The position numbers were made by a program, and so were the translations under genes. Of a DNA stretch of 64,000 nucleotides, positions 17,035 to 25,268 are shown piece by piece (within the stretch, counting starts at the first letter, position 1; every line of letters starts with the position of its first letter). The notes beneath the pieces were generated by a model that saw only the letters and a list, made by a program, of their open reading frames with translations, made no database searches and was not told the origin of the DNA. The stretch comes from Gimesia maris. GTDB lineage: Bacteria > Planctomycetota > Planctomycetia > Planctomycetales > Planctomycetaceae. Where the stretch lies: contig NZ_CP042910.1 of the NCBI RefSeq assembly GCF_008298035.1, forward strand, positions 1,136,001 through 1,200,000. The letters are read 5' to 3'.

Positions 17035-19539
17035 ATGATGAACGCCGAACGTACTGCTTCTGACAGGAACCCAAGACACCTGATGTGCCTGGTTTTCCTG
17101 ATTGTGTGCCTGTTATTCTGTGCGTCAACTGAACTACAGGCGGAGTCTCCTGCAGTAGAAAAAGTGGAAGGACAGCCGCTGGCAGCAAATGTGAAACGGC
17201 TCATTTCCGCGCTCGACTATCTGGGGGCACCGTTACCCGCGCCGCTGGTTCAGAAACTCAATACTGCCTGCGATCAACGGGATGCTGCTACGATTCAGAA
17301 GTTACTCGATTCGGAAGTCTTGTGCCTCGTTTCGCTGAACCCGGAAGTACGGACGAAAGTCGCACGCGGACCCGCTGTTGCTGTGCTGCAGCAGGGAGGC
17401 TTTACGCCGTTCGTGGTGAAGGTGGTCAATCACAGTACGGTGACCCGGCAGTTGCAGATTTCCAGCCCCCAGGCAGGTCCTGTCTATTCGGGAGCCGCAT
17501 TGAATTCACTCAAGCGGCAGGCGCAACCGGAATTGAACCGGAACGAAAACAAAGCCGGCGCGACAGATCGTTTTCTGGAAGTCGAACTGTTTCAGGCAAG
17601 CCCGATGACCGTCAAGCTGAGTGGCCTGGAAGTCGAGTATGTACTCGCCCTGATTTACTGTCATGAGTCAGGAAAACGGGAAGCCACGCTGGCTTTCGAT
17701 GTGGGAGCGGGTACGCAGGACCTTGGTTTTCGGGGTGAGGTGCCGGTCCTGTTTGATGTGCGGCCTGCTGTGCCTGTCAAACTATCCATATTAGACTTTG
17801 ATGGAAAACCTACTGCAGCGCGGCTGCTGTTTCGTGATTCACAGAAACGCGTCTATCCCCTGCAGGCCAAACGGCTGGCTCCCGATTTCTTTTTTCAACC
17901 CCAGATCTATCGGCAGGATGGCGATACCGTGATGCTGCCTGCCGGCGAACTGGAAATGGAGTATAGTCGCGGCCCGGAATATCAGAGACTGACTCGCAAG
18001 GTCAAGATCTCCGCAGAGGAAGAGCAGACACTGGAAGTGAGTCTGAAACGCTGGGTGAACCCGCGCGCGTTCGGCTTTTACTCCGGTGATCATCACATTC
18101 ATGCCGCCGGCTGTGCCCATTACGATAATCCTACTAAAGGAGTCACGCCTCAGGACATGTTCAATCAGGTCAAGGGGGAAGGTTTGAATGTAGGTTGTGT
18201 TCTGACCTGGGGTCCCTGCTTTGATGTCCAGCGCCAGTTTTTTGCTTCGACGGCAGACCGCGTCAGCGAGCCCCTGACCCTGCTCAAGTATGACCTGGAA
18301 ATCAGCGGCTTCGGATCTGCTGCCCTCGGGCATGTCTGTCTGTTGAACTTACAGAATCAGACATATCCCGGCACTCTGGGAACCACGACAGGCTGGCCCA
18401 GCTGGACGGTGCCCGTGCTGCGCTGGTGTAAAGAGCAGGGGGGCGTGACCGGCTTTCCTCATTCGGCATTGCGCGTCAATCCACCCCTCGCGGCACAACG
18501 GTTAATCCGGGAACTGGATCAGGACAAATCGAAAACGCTCAATCCGGAAGAAGCAGCAGCAGGACTTCTACCCGCTGCCTTTCCAGTGATCGACGCGGAT
18601 GGGAACCGGCAGTTAACACTGGATGAATTAACGCAGGCACTGGAACAGGCTGCCGACCAGCTGCCGAACCTGGCGGTTCCCGAAATGAACGGGGGCGGGG
18701 CGATGGAAATCTGCGTCAGTACGGCGGAAGGGGTCTGTGACTTTATCAGCGCCATGGATACCGAACGCATACCGGAATGGAATACCTGGTATCATATCTT
18801 GAACTGCGGTTTTCCTCTGAAGGTCAGTGGCGAAACCGACTTTCCCTGCATGAGCAGTCGGCGGGTCGGACAAGGGCGCGTCTACGTGCAACTCGGGCAG
18901 CAGTCTGAAGTAGATTTCACTCAGTGGTGCCAGGGAATCAGGCAGGGACGCAGTTATGTTTCAGACGGCTATGCGCATGCACTCGAATTTCTGGTCAATG
19001 ATGTCGCGCCCGGTTTTGAGGACATTCAACTGGAACTGCCGGGCAAGGTGAAGATCACAGCGAAAGTCGCCTTTGCGCCGGAAACGCCGCGGGCGGTGGC
19101 CTACGGTCTGCTTGATCCCCCTGAAGGCCGCCGGGCAGCGGGAGACACGCGTGTGTTACATGCACCTCGTCATTCCGAATATGTGACCGCCGGCAAACGC
19201 CTTGTGGAAATCGTTATGAATGGAAGCGTCGTGGGACAGCAGACGGTTCCCGCCGATGGAAAAATCCATTCCCTGCAGTTTGATGTTCCAGTAGAAAAGA
19301 GCAGCTGGATTGCCCTGCGTCAGTTTCCTCAGCTGCACACCAATCCGGTGAATGTCATCGTGGCGAATCAGCCGATTCGGGCCTCGCGCGAAAGTGCGCT
19401 CTGGTGTGCGGAGACCATCAAGCTGCTCTGGAAAAATCGCCATCTGAAAATCGCAGAATCAGAACGGAAGACAGCCGGGCAGACGTACCAGCGGGCCATT
19501 CAAACGTATCTCCAGCGTGCGGAAGCTGCAGTGAATTGA
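17035..19539 (+). CDS. CehA/McbA family metallohydrolase with EF-hand insert
   Basis: The 834-residue protein has a signal peptide (about 18-40, ending TELQA). An N-terminal part of about 300 residues without clear homology is followed by a PHP-type metal site starting at SGDHHIHAAGC near residue 350. The layout matches CehA/McbA (PHP-like) hydrolases, known for carbamate and phosphate ester cleavage in some members; the substrate here is unknown. Between about residues 495 and 545 lie two EF-hand-like calcium loops, DQDKSKTLNPEE and DADGNRQLTLDE, inserted in the catalytic region. The C-terminal 150 residues are beta-rich. ATG 17038 is an equal start. The gene ends 7 bases from the convergent small membrane protein gene. 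Confidence 0.85.
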   Translation: MMNAERTASDRNPRHLMCLVFLIVCLLFCASTELQAESPAVEKVEGQPLAANVKRLISALDYLGAPLPAPLVQKLNTACDQRDAATIQKLLDSEVLCLVSLNPEVRTKVARGPAVAVLQQGGFTPFVVKVVNHSTVTRQLQISSPQAGPVYSGAALNSLKRQAQPELNRNENKAGATDRFLEVELFQASPMTVKLSGLEVEYVLALIYCHESGKREATLAFDVGAGTQDLGFRGEVPVLFDVRPAVPVKLSILDFDGKPTAARLLFRDSQKRVYPLQAKRLAPDFFFQPQIYRQDGDTVMLPAGELEMEYSRGPEYQRLTRKVKISAEEEQTLEVSLKRWVNPRAFGFYSGDHHIHAAGCAHYDNPTKGVTPQDMFNQVKGEGLNVGCVLTWGPCFDVQRQFFASTADRVSEPLTLLKYDLEISGFGSAALGHVCLLNLQNQTYPGTLGTTTGWPSWTVPVLRWCKEQGGVTGFPHSALRVNPPLAAQRLIRELDQDKSKTLNPEEAAAGLLPAAFPVIDADGNRQLTLDELTQALEQAADQLPNLAVPEMNGGGAMEICVSTAEGVCDFISAMDTERIPEWNTWYHILNCGFPLKVSGETDFPCMSSRRVGQGRVYVQLGQQSEVDFTQWCQGIRQGRSYVSDGYAHALEFLVNDVAPGFEDIQLELPGKVKITAKVAFAPETPRAVAYGLLDPPEGRRAAGDTRVLHAPRHSEYVTAGKRLVEIVMNGSVVGQQTVPADGKIHSLQFDVPVEKSSWIALRQFPQLHTNPVNVIVANQPIRASRESALWCAETIKLLWKNRHLKIAESERKTAGQTYQRAIQTYLQRAEAAVN

Positions 19540-19545
19540 CGTGGC

Positions 19546-19806
19546 TTACTTGCGACGCTTGGGTACGCGAACAACCACTTTCTGACGCTGATCGCGTAAC
19601 CGCTGCATGAATTTTTTTCCGCCAATCAACAGGCCGATAATCGCAGCAATAATGATAAAAGGAATCACGTGAACCGGTTCTGTCAGATAATGCAAAATTC
19701 CATTGGGATTGACGGTTTCTTGTGCTCCGTGTCCCGGATGAGCAAACAGTTGCGGGCACTGGACCAGTGTAAACAGCATAACCAGTGTCAGTTTGAATCG
19801 GTTCAT
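19546..19806 (-). CDS. Small membrane protein with HPGHG motif
   Basis: The 86-residue protein has a signal peptide (cut after LFA, about residue 22). The mature part begins HPGHGAQE and is followed by one strong transmembrane helix (about 49-66: IPFIIIAAIIGLLIGG) and a Lys/Arg-rich cytoplasmic tail. The mature N-terminal HPGHG resembles metal-ligand N-termini of HupE/CopC-type proteins, but it is too short to assign a family. The reading frame, signal and hydrophobic segment argue that the gene is real. Confidence 0.65.
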   Translation of the reverse strand: MNRFKLTLVMLFTLVQCPQLFAHPGHGAQETVNPNGILHYLTEPVHVIPFIIIAAIIGLLIGGKKFMQRLRDQRQKVVVRVPKRRK

Positions 19807-20131
19807 TTCAAAACTCTTTCTGAATACAGAGACGGCAGTTTATCACTCTGACTGCCCGGCCGGTTATTCTAGGAGAATCCCGTCTCAGACTCAAGAGTCG
19901 AAGTGGGATGTGAGTGCTCAGAAATTCATTGCAGGGCCCGTATTTCGAAGGCATCGGTATAAACATCCAGCTCCAACCAGTAGAAATCGCTGAAACAGGG
20001 TAGATCTTGAACATCGTGGGCACCGGGGTCGGATTATTCAGCGGTGAGCAGTCGGCATCGGAAAAATTAAAAAAATCTCGGCATGTGGGCAGGAATGCCA
20101 GGGACAGTTAATCCCGATCTGTTTTTCTGCA
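19807..20131. other. Intergenic region, nothing recognised
   Basis: 325 bases upstream of the small membrane protein gene and downstream of the DUF1559 terminator. No gene, repeat or operator that I can support. Confidence 0.4.
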
Positions 20132-20172
20132 ATAAAAAAACGACCAGTCATAGAATGAAATGACTGGTCGTT
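20132..20172 (-). terminator. Intrinsic terminator after the DUF1559 gene
   Basis: A 13-bp perfect stem: AACGACCAGTCAT at 20139-20151 pairs with ATGACTGGTCGTT at 20160-20172, loop of 8. On the minus strand it ends in TTTTTTTATT. It lies about 45 bases after the stop codon of the minus-strand DUF1559 gene. Confidence 0.9.
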
Positions 20173-20216
20173 GCTTACAGAGCCTGCTGTTCGCGTAGCA
20201 AACTTTTGATGTAAGA

Positions 20217-21122
20217 TCATTCAAAGTTGGTCAGTTCACCACCTCTGATACTCGACAGAGACTGATAAACCGTCTTGTCGATGTTTTCTGAAATGAACCG
20301 CACACGTCCGTCGCCAAACAGGAACTGGGCACCCCCAGTATGATGGCTGCTGAAATCATCAAAATGGGAGGCGGGATCATTGGGAACATGATCAGTAGCG
20401 CCGAGCACGCGGGCAAAGGTTTCCGCGCCTTCAGGGACGGCACCTACCCAGGTAGAATACCAACCGGCGGTGGCATCGGTTTTGCGTTCTCCCACAAACA
20501 GGGTCTGGGACAAGCCGTCTGTGATATCACGAAAACGGGTATTACCGTTTTGATAAAATACTCCAGAACTCTGGCAATTCGTTCCCGGCGTAACAATTTC
20601 ACAATCATCCAGCTCTTCACTGCCGAACACGCCGATATAGTTGGCCCGCGCCAGTACTGCCAGTATTGTGCCGGGACTTCCTGCTTCTTCCAGTTCAAAC
20701 GTATTGGAACCGGGGTCGGAAGGGCAGAGAAATGCGGACAGCGTTACGTCAATAATACCCGGGGTCTGTGCACCATCGTTAATATCGAGACTAAAGTTGA
20801 TCTTATTGTATAACGGGCTCTGATCCATGAAGGGAAGGATCATCGCTCCCCAGCCCCAGCCACTGCCGTATTCCACATTGGCACCCACACCAGGTTGCAC
20901 ACCAATCCAGCCGGAGGGGAGAATGCTGTGAGTCTCATTATAGTTGTGTAGCGCGAGTCCGATCTGTTTCAGATTGTTCTTGCAGGTACTGCGACGGGCC
21001 GCTTCCCGTGCCTGTTGAACAGCCGGTAAGAGTAAGGCAATCAGGATCGCAATGATGGCGATCACAACCAGAAGTTCAATCAGGGTAAATCCACGTCGTG
21101 CCGGTTTGATTTTCTGCATCAC
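20217..21122 (-). CDS. DUF1559 prepilin-like protein
   Basis: The 301 residues begin with a type IV prepilin/pseudopilin leader: a basic start, the [15 protein letters not shown] cleavage site (prepilin peptidase cuts before Phe) and a hydrophobic helix that anchors the protein in pilus-like fibres or the membrane. The DUF1559 body follows ([19 protein letters not shown] near residue 45), and the C-terminus carries the family's [18 protein letters not shown] motif. Planctomycetes encode dozens of these; their role is unknown. It is a single-gene unit with its own terminator. A cluster of TTGCA/TGCAA repeats lies 48-104 bases upstream of the start. Confidence 0.92.
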   Translation of the reverse strand: MMQKIKPARRGFTLIELLVVIAIIAILIALLLPAVQQAREAARRSTCKNNLKQIGLALHNYNETHSILPSGWIGVQPGVGANVEYGSGWGWGAMILPFMDQSPLYNKINFSLDINDGAQTPGIIDVTLSAFLCPSDPGSNTFELEEAGSPGTILAVLARANYIGVFGSEELDDCEIVTPGTNCQSSGVFYQNGNTRFRDITDGLSQTLFVGERKTDATAGWYSTWVGAVPEGAETFARVLGATDHVPNDPASHFDDFSSHHTGGAQFLFGDGRVRFISENIDKTVYQSLSSIRGGELTNFE

Positions 21123-21169
21123 GCGACTCCAGGTCTCAGCGGGTAGGTATGTTTAATGAATACTGACAA

Positions 21170-21226
21170 TGCAATCATTATTGCATAACGATTGCAGAAG
21201 TCAATGTCTAATGCAAGTAAATTGCA
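21170..21226. repeat. Cluster of TTGCA/TGCAA repeats upstream of the DUF1559 gene
   Basis: TGCAAT at 21170-21175 and ATTGCA at 21180-21185 form a perfect inverted repeat with a 4-base spacer. ATTGCA recurs at 21191-21196 and 21221-21226, and TGCAA occurs near 21212. Five copies in 57 bases, 48-104 bases upstream of the DUF1559 start at 21122, suggest an operator, but no known regulator is implied. Confidence 0.4.
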
Positions 21227-21589
21227 AAAGAGTATGGTGTGTGCCACAGGTCGTCTCTTACGTACTGTGGCTGCCGGGATAACTGTAATACGTCATCATG
21301 AATTGAACTGCTGGAAAGAACGGGAACAGCAGCGGATTCGTCTGTTTTATACAGGTTACAGGCAACGCCAGGGGAAAATAATTCAGAGAGAGCAGGCAGG
21401 TGAACGGGATTGCATGCGCGGGGCTGCTGACGAATTAGTCGTTAACATGGACTGTGAACTGACATTATGAAATATTTATGAATGGATGTCCCGACGGTGT
21501 GGGGAGTCGGATTTCAAATTGAAGTTTGTGTAGTTAAGATGGAAGTCCGTAATCGCCTGTTCCCTGTTTGTACTATTCCCAGAGATTCA
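21227..21589. other. Leader before the squalene/phytoene synthase gene
   Basis: 363 bases without a supported gene. An in-frame GTG/ATG-started extension of the synthase exists from 21482 but has no good ribosome site. No operator is seen. Confidence 0.35.
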
Positions 21590-22471
21590 ATGAATACACG
21601 CCTGTCCGAGTCGTATGCTTATTGCCAGCAACTGGCAAAACAGACTGCGGGGAATTTCTACTATTCATTTCTGGCGTTGCGAAAAGAGCAGTTCCAGGCG
21701 ATGTGTGTGTTGTACGCGTACATGCGCACGGTGGACGACCTGGGGGATCAGTCCGATTTGAGTCTGGCCGATCGTGGAGATGCATTAGAAATCTGGCGAC
21801 GGGAATTGCATCAGGTCCTCGAAGACCAGACAGATCCAGACGCAACGCCATTTCATCCCTGTTTCCCGGCGTTGGGGGATGTGATTCAACGTTATCGGAT
21901 CCCCCATGATTATTTTTTCGCAGTGATCACCGGCGTCGAATCCGATCTGCAGCCGGTCACGTTCGCGACCTTTGAGCAATTGAAAGAGTACTGTTACCAC
22001 GTGGCGGGAGTGGTCGGATTATGCTGCATTCACATCTGGGGATTTCACGATGAGCGGGCCTTCGCAGCCGGGGTGGAATGTGGAATTGCATTTCAGCTGA
22101 CGAATATTCTGCGCGATCTGGGGGAAGACATTCAGATGGGCCGCGTCTATTTACCCCAGGAAGATTTAGACCGCTTCGGATATGCTCGAGCTGACATCCA
22201 GTCACAGATTTATGATGAGCGGTTTCGCGAACTGATGCAGTTCGAAGTCGACCGTGCCCGCAGTTACTATCAGAGTTCAGAACGGCTGTTTGATTATCTC
22301 TCGCCGGAAGGGCAGCGCATCCTGAAAGCCATGCATCGCATCTACGGCGGCATCCTCACGGAGATGGAACGCATGGACTATAACGTCTACGCCACCCGTT
22401 GCGGCCTGCCCCGCTGGCGCAAACTGCTGATCGCCGGCGAAGCCATCGTTGCCGCCCGCTGGTTTTCGTAG
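21590..22471 (+). CDS. Squalene/phytoene synthase family protein (HpnC/HpnD-like)
   Basis: These enzymes join two isoprenyl diphosphates head to head, giving presqualene diphosphate/squalene for hopanoids and sterols or phytoene for carotenoids. The 293 residues show FYYSFLALRKEQ near the start, the first Asp-rich motif VDDLGDQ (about residue 50), the central AGVVGLCCIHIWG helix, and the second Asp-rich motif LTNILRDLGEDIQMGRVYLP (about 165-185). All catalytic aspartates appear intact. In planctomycetes such genes mostly serve squalene formation by the HpnCDE route, but partner genes are not adjacent, so HpnC, HpnD and CrtB cannot be told apart. ATG 21590 fits the family's usual N-terminus and has AGAG upstream. 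Confidence 0.92.
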   Translation: MNTRLSESYAYCQQLAKQTAGNFYYSFLALRKEQFQAMCVLYAYMRTVDDLGDQSDLSLADRGDALEIWRRELHQVLEDQTDPDATPFHPCFPALGDVIQRYRIPHDYFFAVITGVESDLQPVTFATFEQLKEYCYHVAGVVGLCCIHIWGFHDERAFAAGVECGIAFQLTNILRDLGEDIQMGRVYLPQEDLDRFGYARADIQSQIYDERFRELMQFEVDRARSYYQSSERLFDYLSPEGQRILKAMHRIYGGILTEMERMDYNVYATRCGLPRWRKLLIAGEAIVAARWFS

Positions 22472-22501
22472 AGAGCCGGTTCCGGGAAAGAGGGGCTCTC
22501 T
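22470..22501 (+). terminator. Hairpin overlapping the synthase stop codon
   Basis: AGAGAGCC at 22470-22477 pairs with GGCTCTCT at 22494-22501, loop 16 bases, then TCACAGTTTT. The T-tract is offset, so this may be a weak terminator or only an mRNA 3' stabiliser. Confidence 0.35.
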
Positions 22502-22592
22502 TCACAGTTTTAAAATCCACGATTTGTTGAAGTAATGTCGAGAACATGACTGACGAAACAGCAGCCCCCAAAAAAGTAATCTCAAGCTTTAT

Positions 22593-23132
22593 GTGACGAT
22601 TCTGCTTGTGCTGCTCGGAGTAGTCAGCTGTGTGCAGTTGAGTCATTACTACGTTCGGCTGCCGGAAATACAGAGGCTGGGGGTGTCCGGTCACATGAAA
22701 AAACAGGCAGAACAGGCCGTTCAACTGGCTCACGATCAGTTCAATGTCGAGCTGGGTTACTCACCGGAATCAGTTCAGGAAGTTGAGAAGATACTTGCCA
22801 GGGAGCGTGAACATTATCTGCGGGATTCCCGCGACCGTCGTTCTCTCGCCCCCGTAGCCTGGTCTAATCTGTGGGGGGCTTACATTGGAGAGGTCATCAA
22901 GTCCGTCAAAAAGAGTGAATGGAAGTATGATCCGGAAACGGAAATCGTCACGCTCCAGTTTACGGACGAGATAGACAAGCCGGAATTCATGCCGATGAAG
23001 TGGTGTTATCGTCGCATCGCTGAAGGAAAGCCGGAAGATAATGTCTGGTATCAGTTCCTGCTGGTGACCCTCGACCCGCGGGCCCGTGAGTTTCGCGAGG
23101 CACTCGAACAACAGGCCCCGCCTGATGAATAA
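22593..23132 (+). CDS. Single-pass membrane protein of unknown function, possibly frameshifted N-terminus
   Basis: No family is recognised. From GTG 22593 the protein has 179 residues: an N-terminal transmembrane helix (TILLVLLGVVSCVQL) and an extracytoplasmic domain with a Glu/Arg-rich helix (about 40-75) and a short beta-rich C-terminus. The GTG has no cytoplasmic residues in front of the helix and no Shine-Dalgarno site. A better start, ATG 22546, opens a different frame reading MTDETAAPKK and reaches an A6 run at 22570-22575. One more A would continue it as SNLKLYVTILLV and join both parts. So the gene is either shortened, slipped by one base (mutation or sequencing error), or frameshifted during expression. 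Confidence 0.65.
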   Translation: MTILLVLLGVVSCVQLSHYYVRLPEIQRLGVSGHMKKQAEQAVQLAHDQFNVELGYSPESVQEVEKILAREREHYLRDSRDRRSLAPVAWSNLWGAYIGEVIKSVKKSEWKYDPETEIVTLQFTDEIDKPEFMPMKWCYRRIAEGKPEDNVWYQFLLVTLDPRAREFREALEQQAPPDE

Positions 23133-23444
23133 GCTGATTCAAACTTGTAGATCGTTGAATCAATATGACATATCAATGCGATATGTGGTCCCTCCATTCG
23201 AGATGCAGTTAACTGACCTTTCTGAGGAAAGCAAATTCTTACCGGGGATTCGGATGCTTCGTATGTATGTCTCGCTCTGGAAGTTGTGGGTTAACTCTAA
23301 AGCCTTTTGATAAATTCTCTTAGCATGGATGCAATCAGAATTCCGTTTCAAAGTAGAGATTTAGATCTGAATAGCGAGTGGTTCAGGTTTCAACGGACTC
23401 TTCTGAATCGGAAGGCATATTTTTAGAAATATTCGCTGGAAGTC

Positions 23445-23472
23445 TCTTGAATTAGAACGAGAACGCTATAAG
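23445..23472 (+). promoter_or_regulatory. Candidate promoter before the DUF1559-G8 cluster
   Basis: TCTTGA at 23445-23450 and TATAAG at 23467-23472, 16 bases apart, form a weak sigma70-like promoter. The Fur-box-like palindrome starts 10 bases downstream of the -10, an ideal place for repression. The rest of the 23133-23644 gap shows no gene. Confidence 0.35.
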
Positions 23473-23482
23473 CTCATCGCAG

Positions 23483-23503
23483 TGAGAATGAGATTCATTC
23501 TCA
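23483..23503. promoter_or_regulatory. Fur-box-like palindrome
   Basis: TGAGAATGA and TCATTCTCA form a perfect 9-bp inverted repeat around GAT. Aligned by eye with the classical Fur consensus (GATAATGAT, A, ATCATTATC) the 19-base core matches at 15 positions. It lies 142 bases before the DUF1559 gene that opens the 23645-27440 cluster, suggesting iron-dependent repression. The consensus is from memory and binding is an inference. Confidence 0.55.
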
Positions 23504-23644
23504 ATAAGTTTAGTCACCCTCTTCCGTGATTCCCTGCCAGCGTTTCCAATGCAAGCCCCACCGGAATTACCTGCAAGACGACCCTGATCAAAGCTGATCC
23601 TGGTCTGTGTTGTCATTCTTTAGAGACCAACTCCGGAGGTACTC

Positions 23645-24613
23645 ATGTCCTGTTCTAATTTAACGCGAACCCGTCGTGGGTTCACACTCATTGAACTTCT
23701 GGTCGTGATCGCGATTATTGCGATCTTGATCGCTTTATTGCTACCTGCCGTCCAACAGGCGCGCGAAGCAGCTCGGCGGGCGCAGTGCAAGAACAATCTC
23801 AAGCAGATTGGTTTAGCGTTACACAACTATGCGGGGACTCATACGATTTTTCCTCTGGAAACATTCTTTGGTCAACGCTCCGATGGTTCCTATCACTACA
23901 ACAGCTGGATTCCGCAGATCCTCAGTTATTTCGATCAGTCTGCCCTGGGAAATCTGTACGATCATGATTTTTCGTTCTGGGATGTCGCGAACCAGAATGC
24001 GATTGAAACAAAACTCACTCTGTTTGAGTGTCCCTCCACACCAGGTGGAACCCAGATGACACCCGAATTGCGCATGCGTCTGTCAAGCGGCTGGACGATC
24101 GTTTCTGATCGAGGTGCCTTTACATCTGACTATGCCGGTCAGCGGGGAATTCACAGCAACTCTCATCAGGTGTATGTACCAGGTGCTCCAGCTGACAGCA
24201 ATCTGGGAATCTTTGGTGGCGGCGGTACGGGAAGACGTTTTCGGGATATTATCGACGGCACATCGAACACGATTATTGTGCATGAATCTGCCGGTCGATC
24301 GCAATGGATTTATAAAGACCGTACGACTTCCTCTTTTGTTACCAATAATCCCGAGTTTGGTGGATGGTTTGATTACTGGGCAGGTCCCTGTGCCGGCTGG
24401 ATGTACGGTTTTGAAGACGATGGAGTCACTCGCTACGGACCGAATTTTATCAATTCGACAAATAAATGGGCCAATCCTCTCTCCTTCCACACCGGGGGAG
24501 TGCAAGTCGCGCTCGCTGATGGCTCGGTTCGATTTCTCAGCGAAAATATGAGCAACCTTACCTTCATTGCTCTCTGTACTTATGCAGGTGGAGAAGTTGT
24601 CGGCGAGTTTTAA
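23645..24613 (+). CDS. DUF1559 prepilin-like protein
   Basis: The 322 residues have the prepilin leader [16 protein letters not shown] followed by the hydrophobic anchor helix, the DUF1559 motif [19 protein letters not shown] (about residue 48) and the C-terminal [20 protein letters not shown]. It is a fibre- or membrane-anchored exoprotein of unknown role. GGAGGT lies 6 bases before the ATG, so translation should be efficient. It opens a probable operon with the lipoprotein at 24725 and the G8 protein at 25269, downstream of the Fur-like palindrome. DUF1559 plus transthyretin-like lipoprotein is a recurrent planctomycete pair. Confidence 0.93.
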   Translation: MSCSNLTRTRRGFTLIELLVVIAIIAILIALLLPAVQQAREAARRAQCKNNLKQIGLALHNYAGTHTIFPLETFFGQRSDGSYHYNSWIPQILSYFDQSALGNLYDHDFSFWDVANQNAIETKLTLFECPSTPGGTQMTPELRMRLSSGWTIVSDRGAFTSDYAGQRGIHSNSHQVYVPGAPADSNLGIFGGGGTGRRFRDIIDGTSNTIIVHESAGRSQWIYKDRTTSSFVTNNPEFGGWFDYWAGPCAGWMYGFEDDGVTRYGPNFINSTNKWANPLSFHTGGVQVALADGSVRFLSENMSNLTFIALCTYAGGEVVGEF

Positions 24614-24724
24614 TGCAGCGCTGGTCCACGATTTGAATGAAGTGCCAGCGGTGCTCCCGACGGCGCTGTTTGTTAAGACCTTAATTCGGTCATCTTCTCC
24701 CCTCGCGTTTTGCTGGAGTGTTTC

Positions 24725-25219
24725 GTGAAGTCATTCGTTTACAGAGTTTCCTGTTGCATCGCTTTTTTCAGCCTGATTCTATGTTACGGTTGTGAAAGCA
24801 GTGATGTGCGGCCTGACTTACAGAGGGTCGAAGGGAAATTAACCATCAACGGGGAACCTGCAGCGGGTGCCGTGATGGTGTTTTATCCTGCCCAGGGGAA
24901 GGAATTTGATTCCCGGGGAAGCCGTCCCCGGGCAAAGGTCGATGAAAAGGGAATGTTTCAGCTCACGACTTATCAGAACGGCGATGGTGCGCCGGCTGGG
25001 GAATATCAGGTGGGAATTCTCTGGTTCGATGATCCGGATTCCAGTAAGCCCTGGAACAAACTGGGAAAACGTTTTGCAGACCCTGAGAAATCAGAGATCA
25101 GTGTGACCGTCGAAGAAGGAAATAACCAGCTGACACCGATCGAACTCGAAAACGTGACGATTTCAAAGCGGCCGGCGCGACGGCGTCAATCGAAGGATAT
25201 CGATCAGGTCGATGAGTAA
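24725..25219 (+). CDS. Lipoprotein with transthyretin/carboxypeptidase-regulatory-like domain
   Basis: The 164-residue protein has a hydrophobic signal ending LCYGC (lipid cysteine near 22). A single beta-sandwich of the carboxypeptidase regulatory-like type follows: LQRVEGKLTINGEPAAGAVMVFYP (the common GxVtxNGkPl pattern), then PAGEYQVGILWFD and IELENVTIS. It is surface or periplasmic and probably binds a partner or ligand. GTG 24725 is chosen because GGAG lies 6 bases upstream; a TTG at 24710 is in frame but less likely. It follows the DUF1559 gene by 111 bases and precedes the G8 gene by 49, and probably works with both. Confidence 0.8.
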   Translation: MKSFVYRVSCCIAFFSLILCYGCESSDVRPDLQRVEGKLTINGEPAAGAVMVFYPAQGKEFDSRGSRPRAKVDEKGMFQLTTYQNGDGAPAGEYQVGILWFDDPDSSKPWNKLGKRFADPEKSEISVTVEEGNNQLTPIELENVTISKRPARRRQSKDIDQVDE

Positions 25220-25268
25220 TTCAGGCTGTTGAATTCCGCAACTATCATTTTTATTAAAGAAGTAATTT

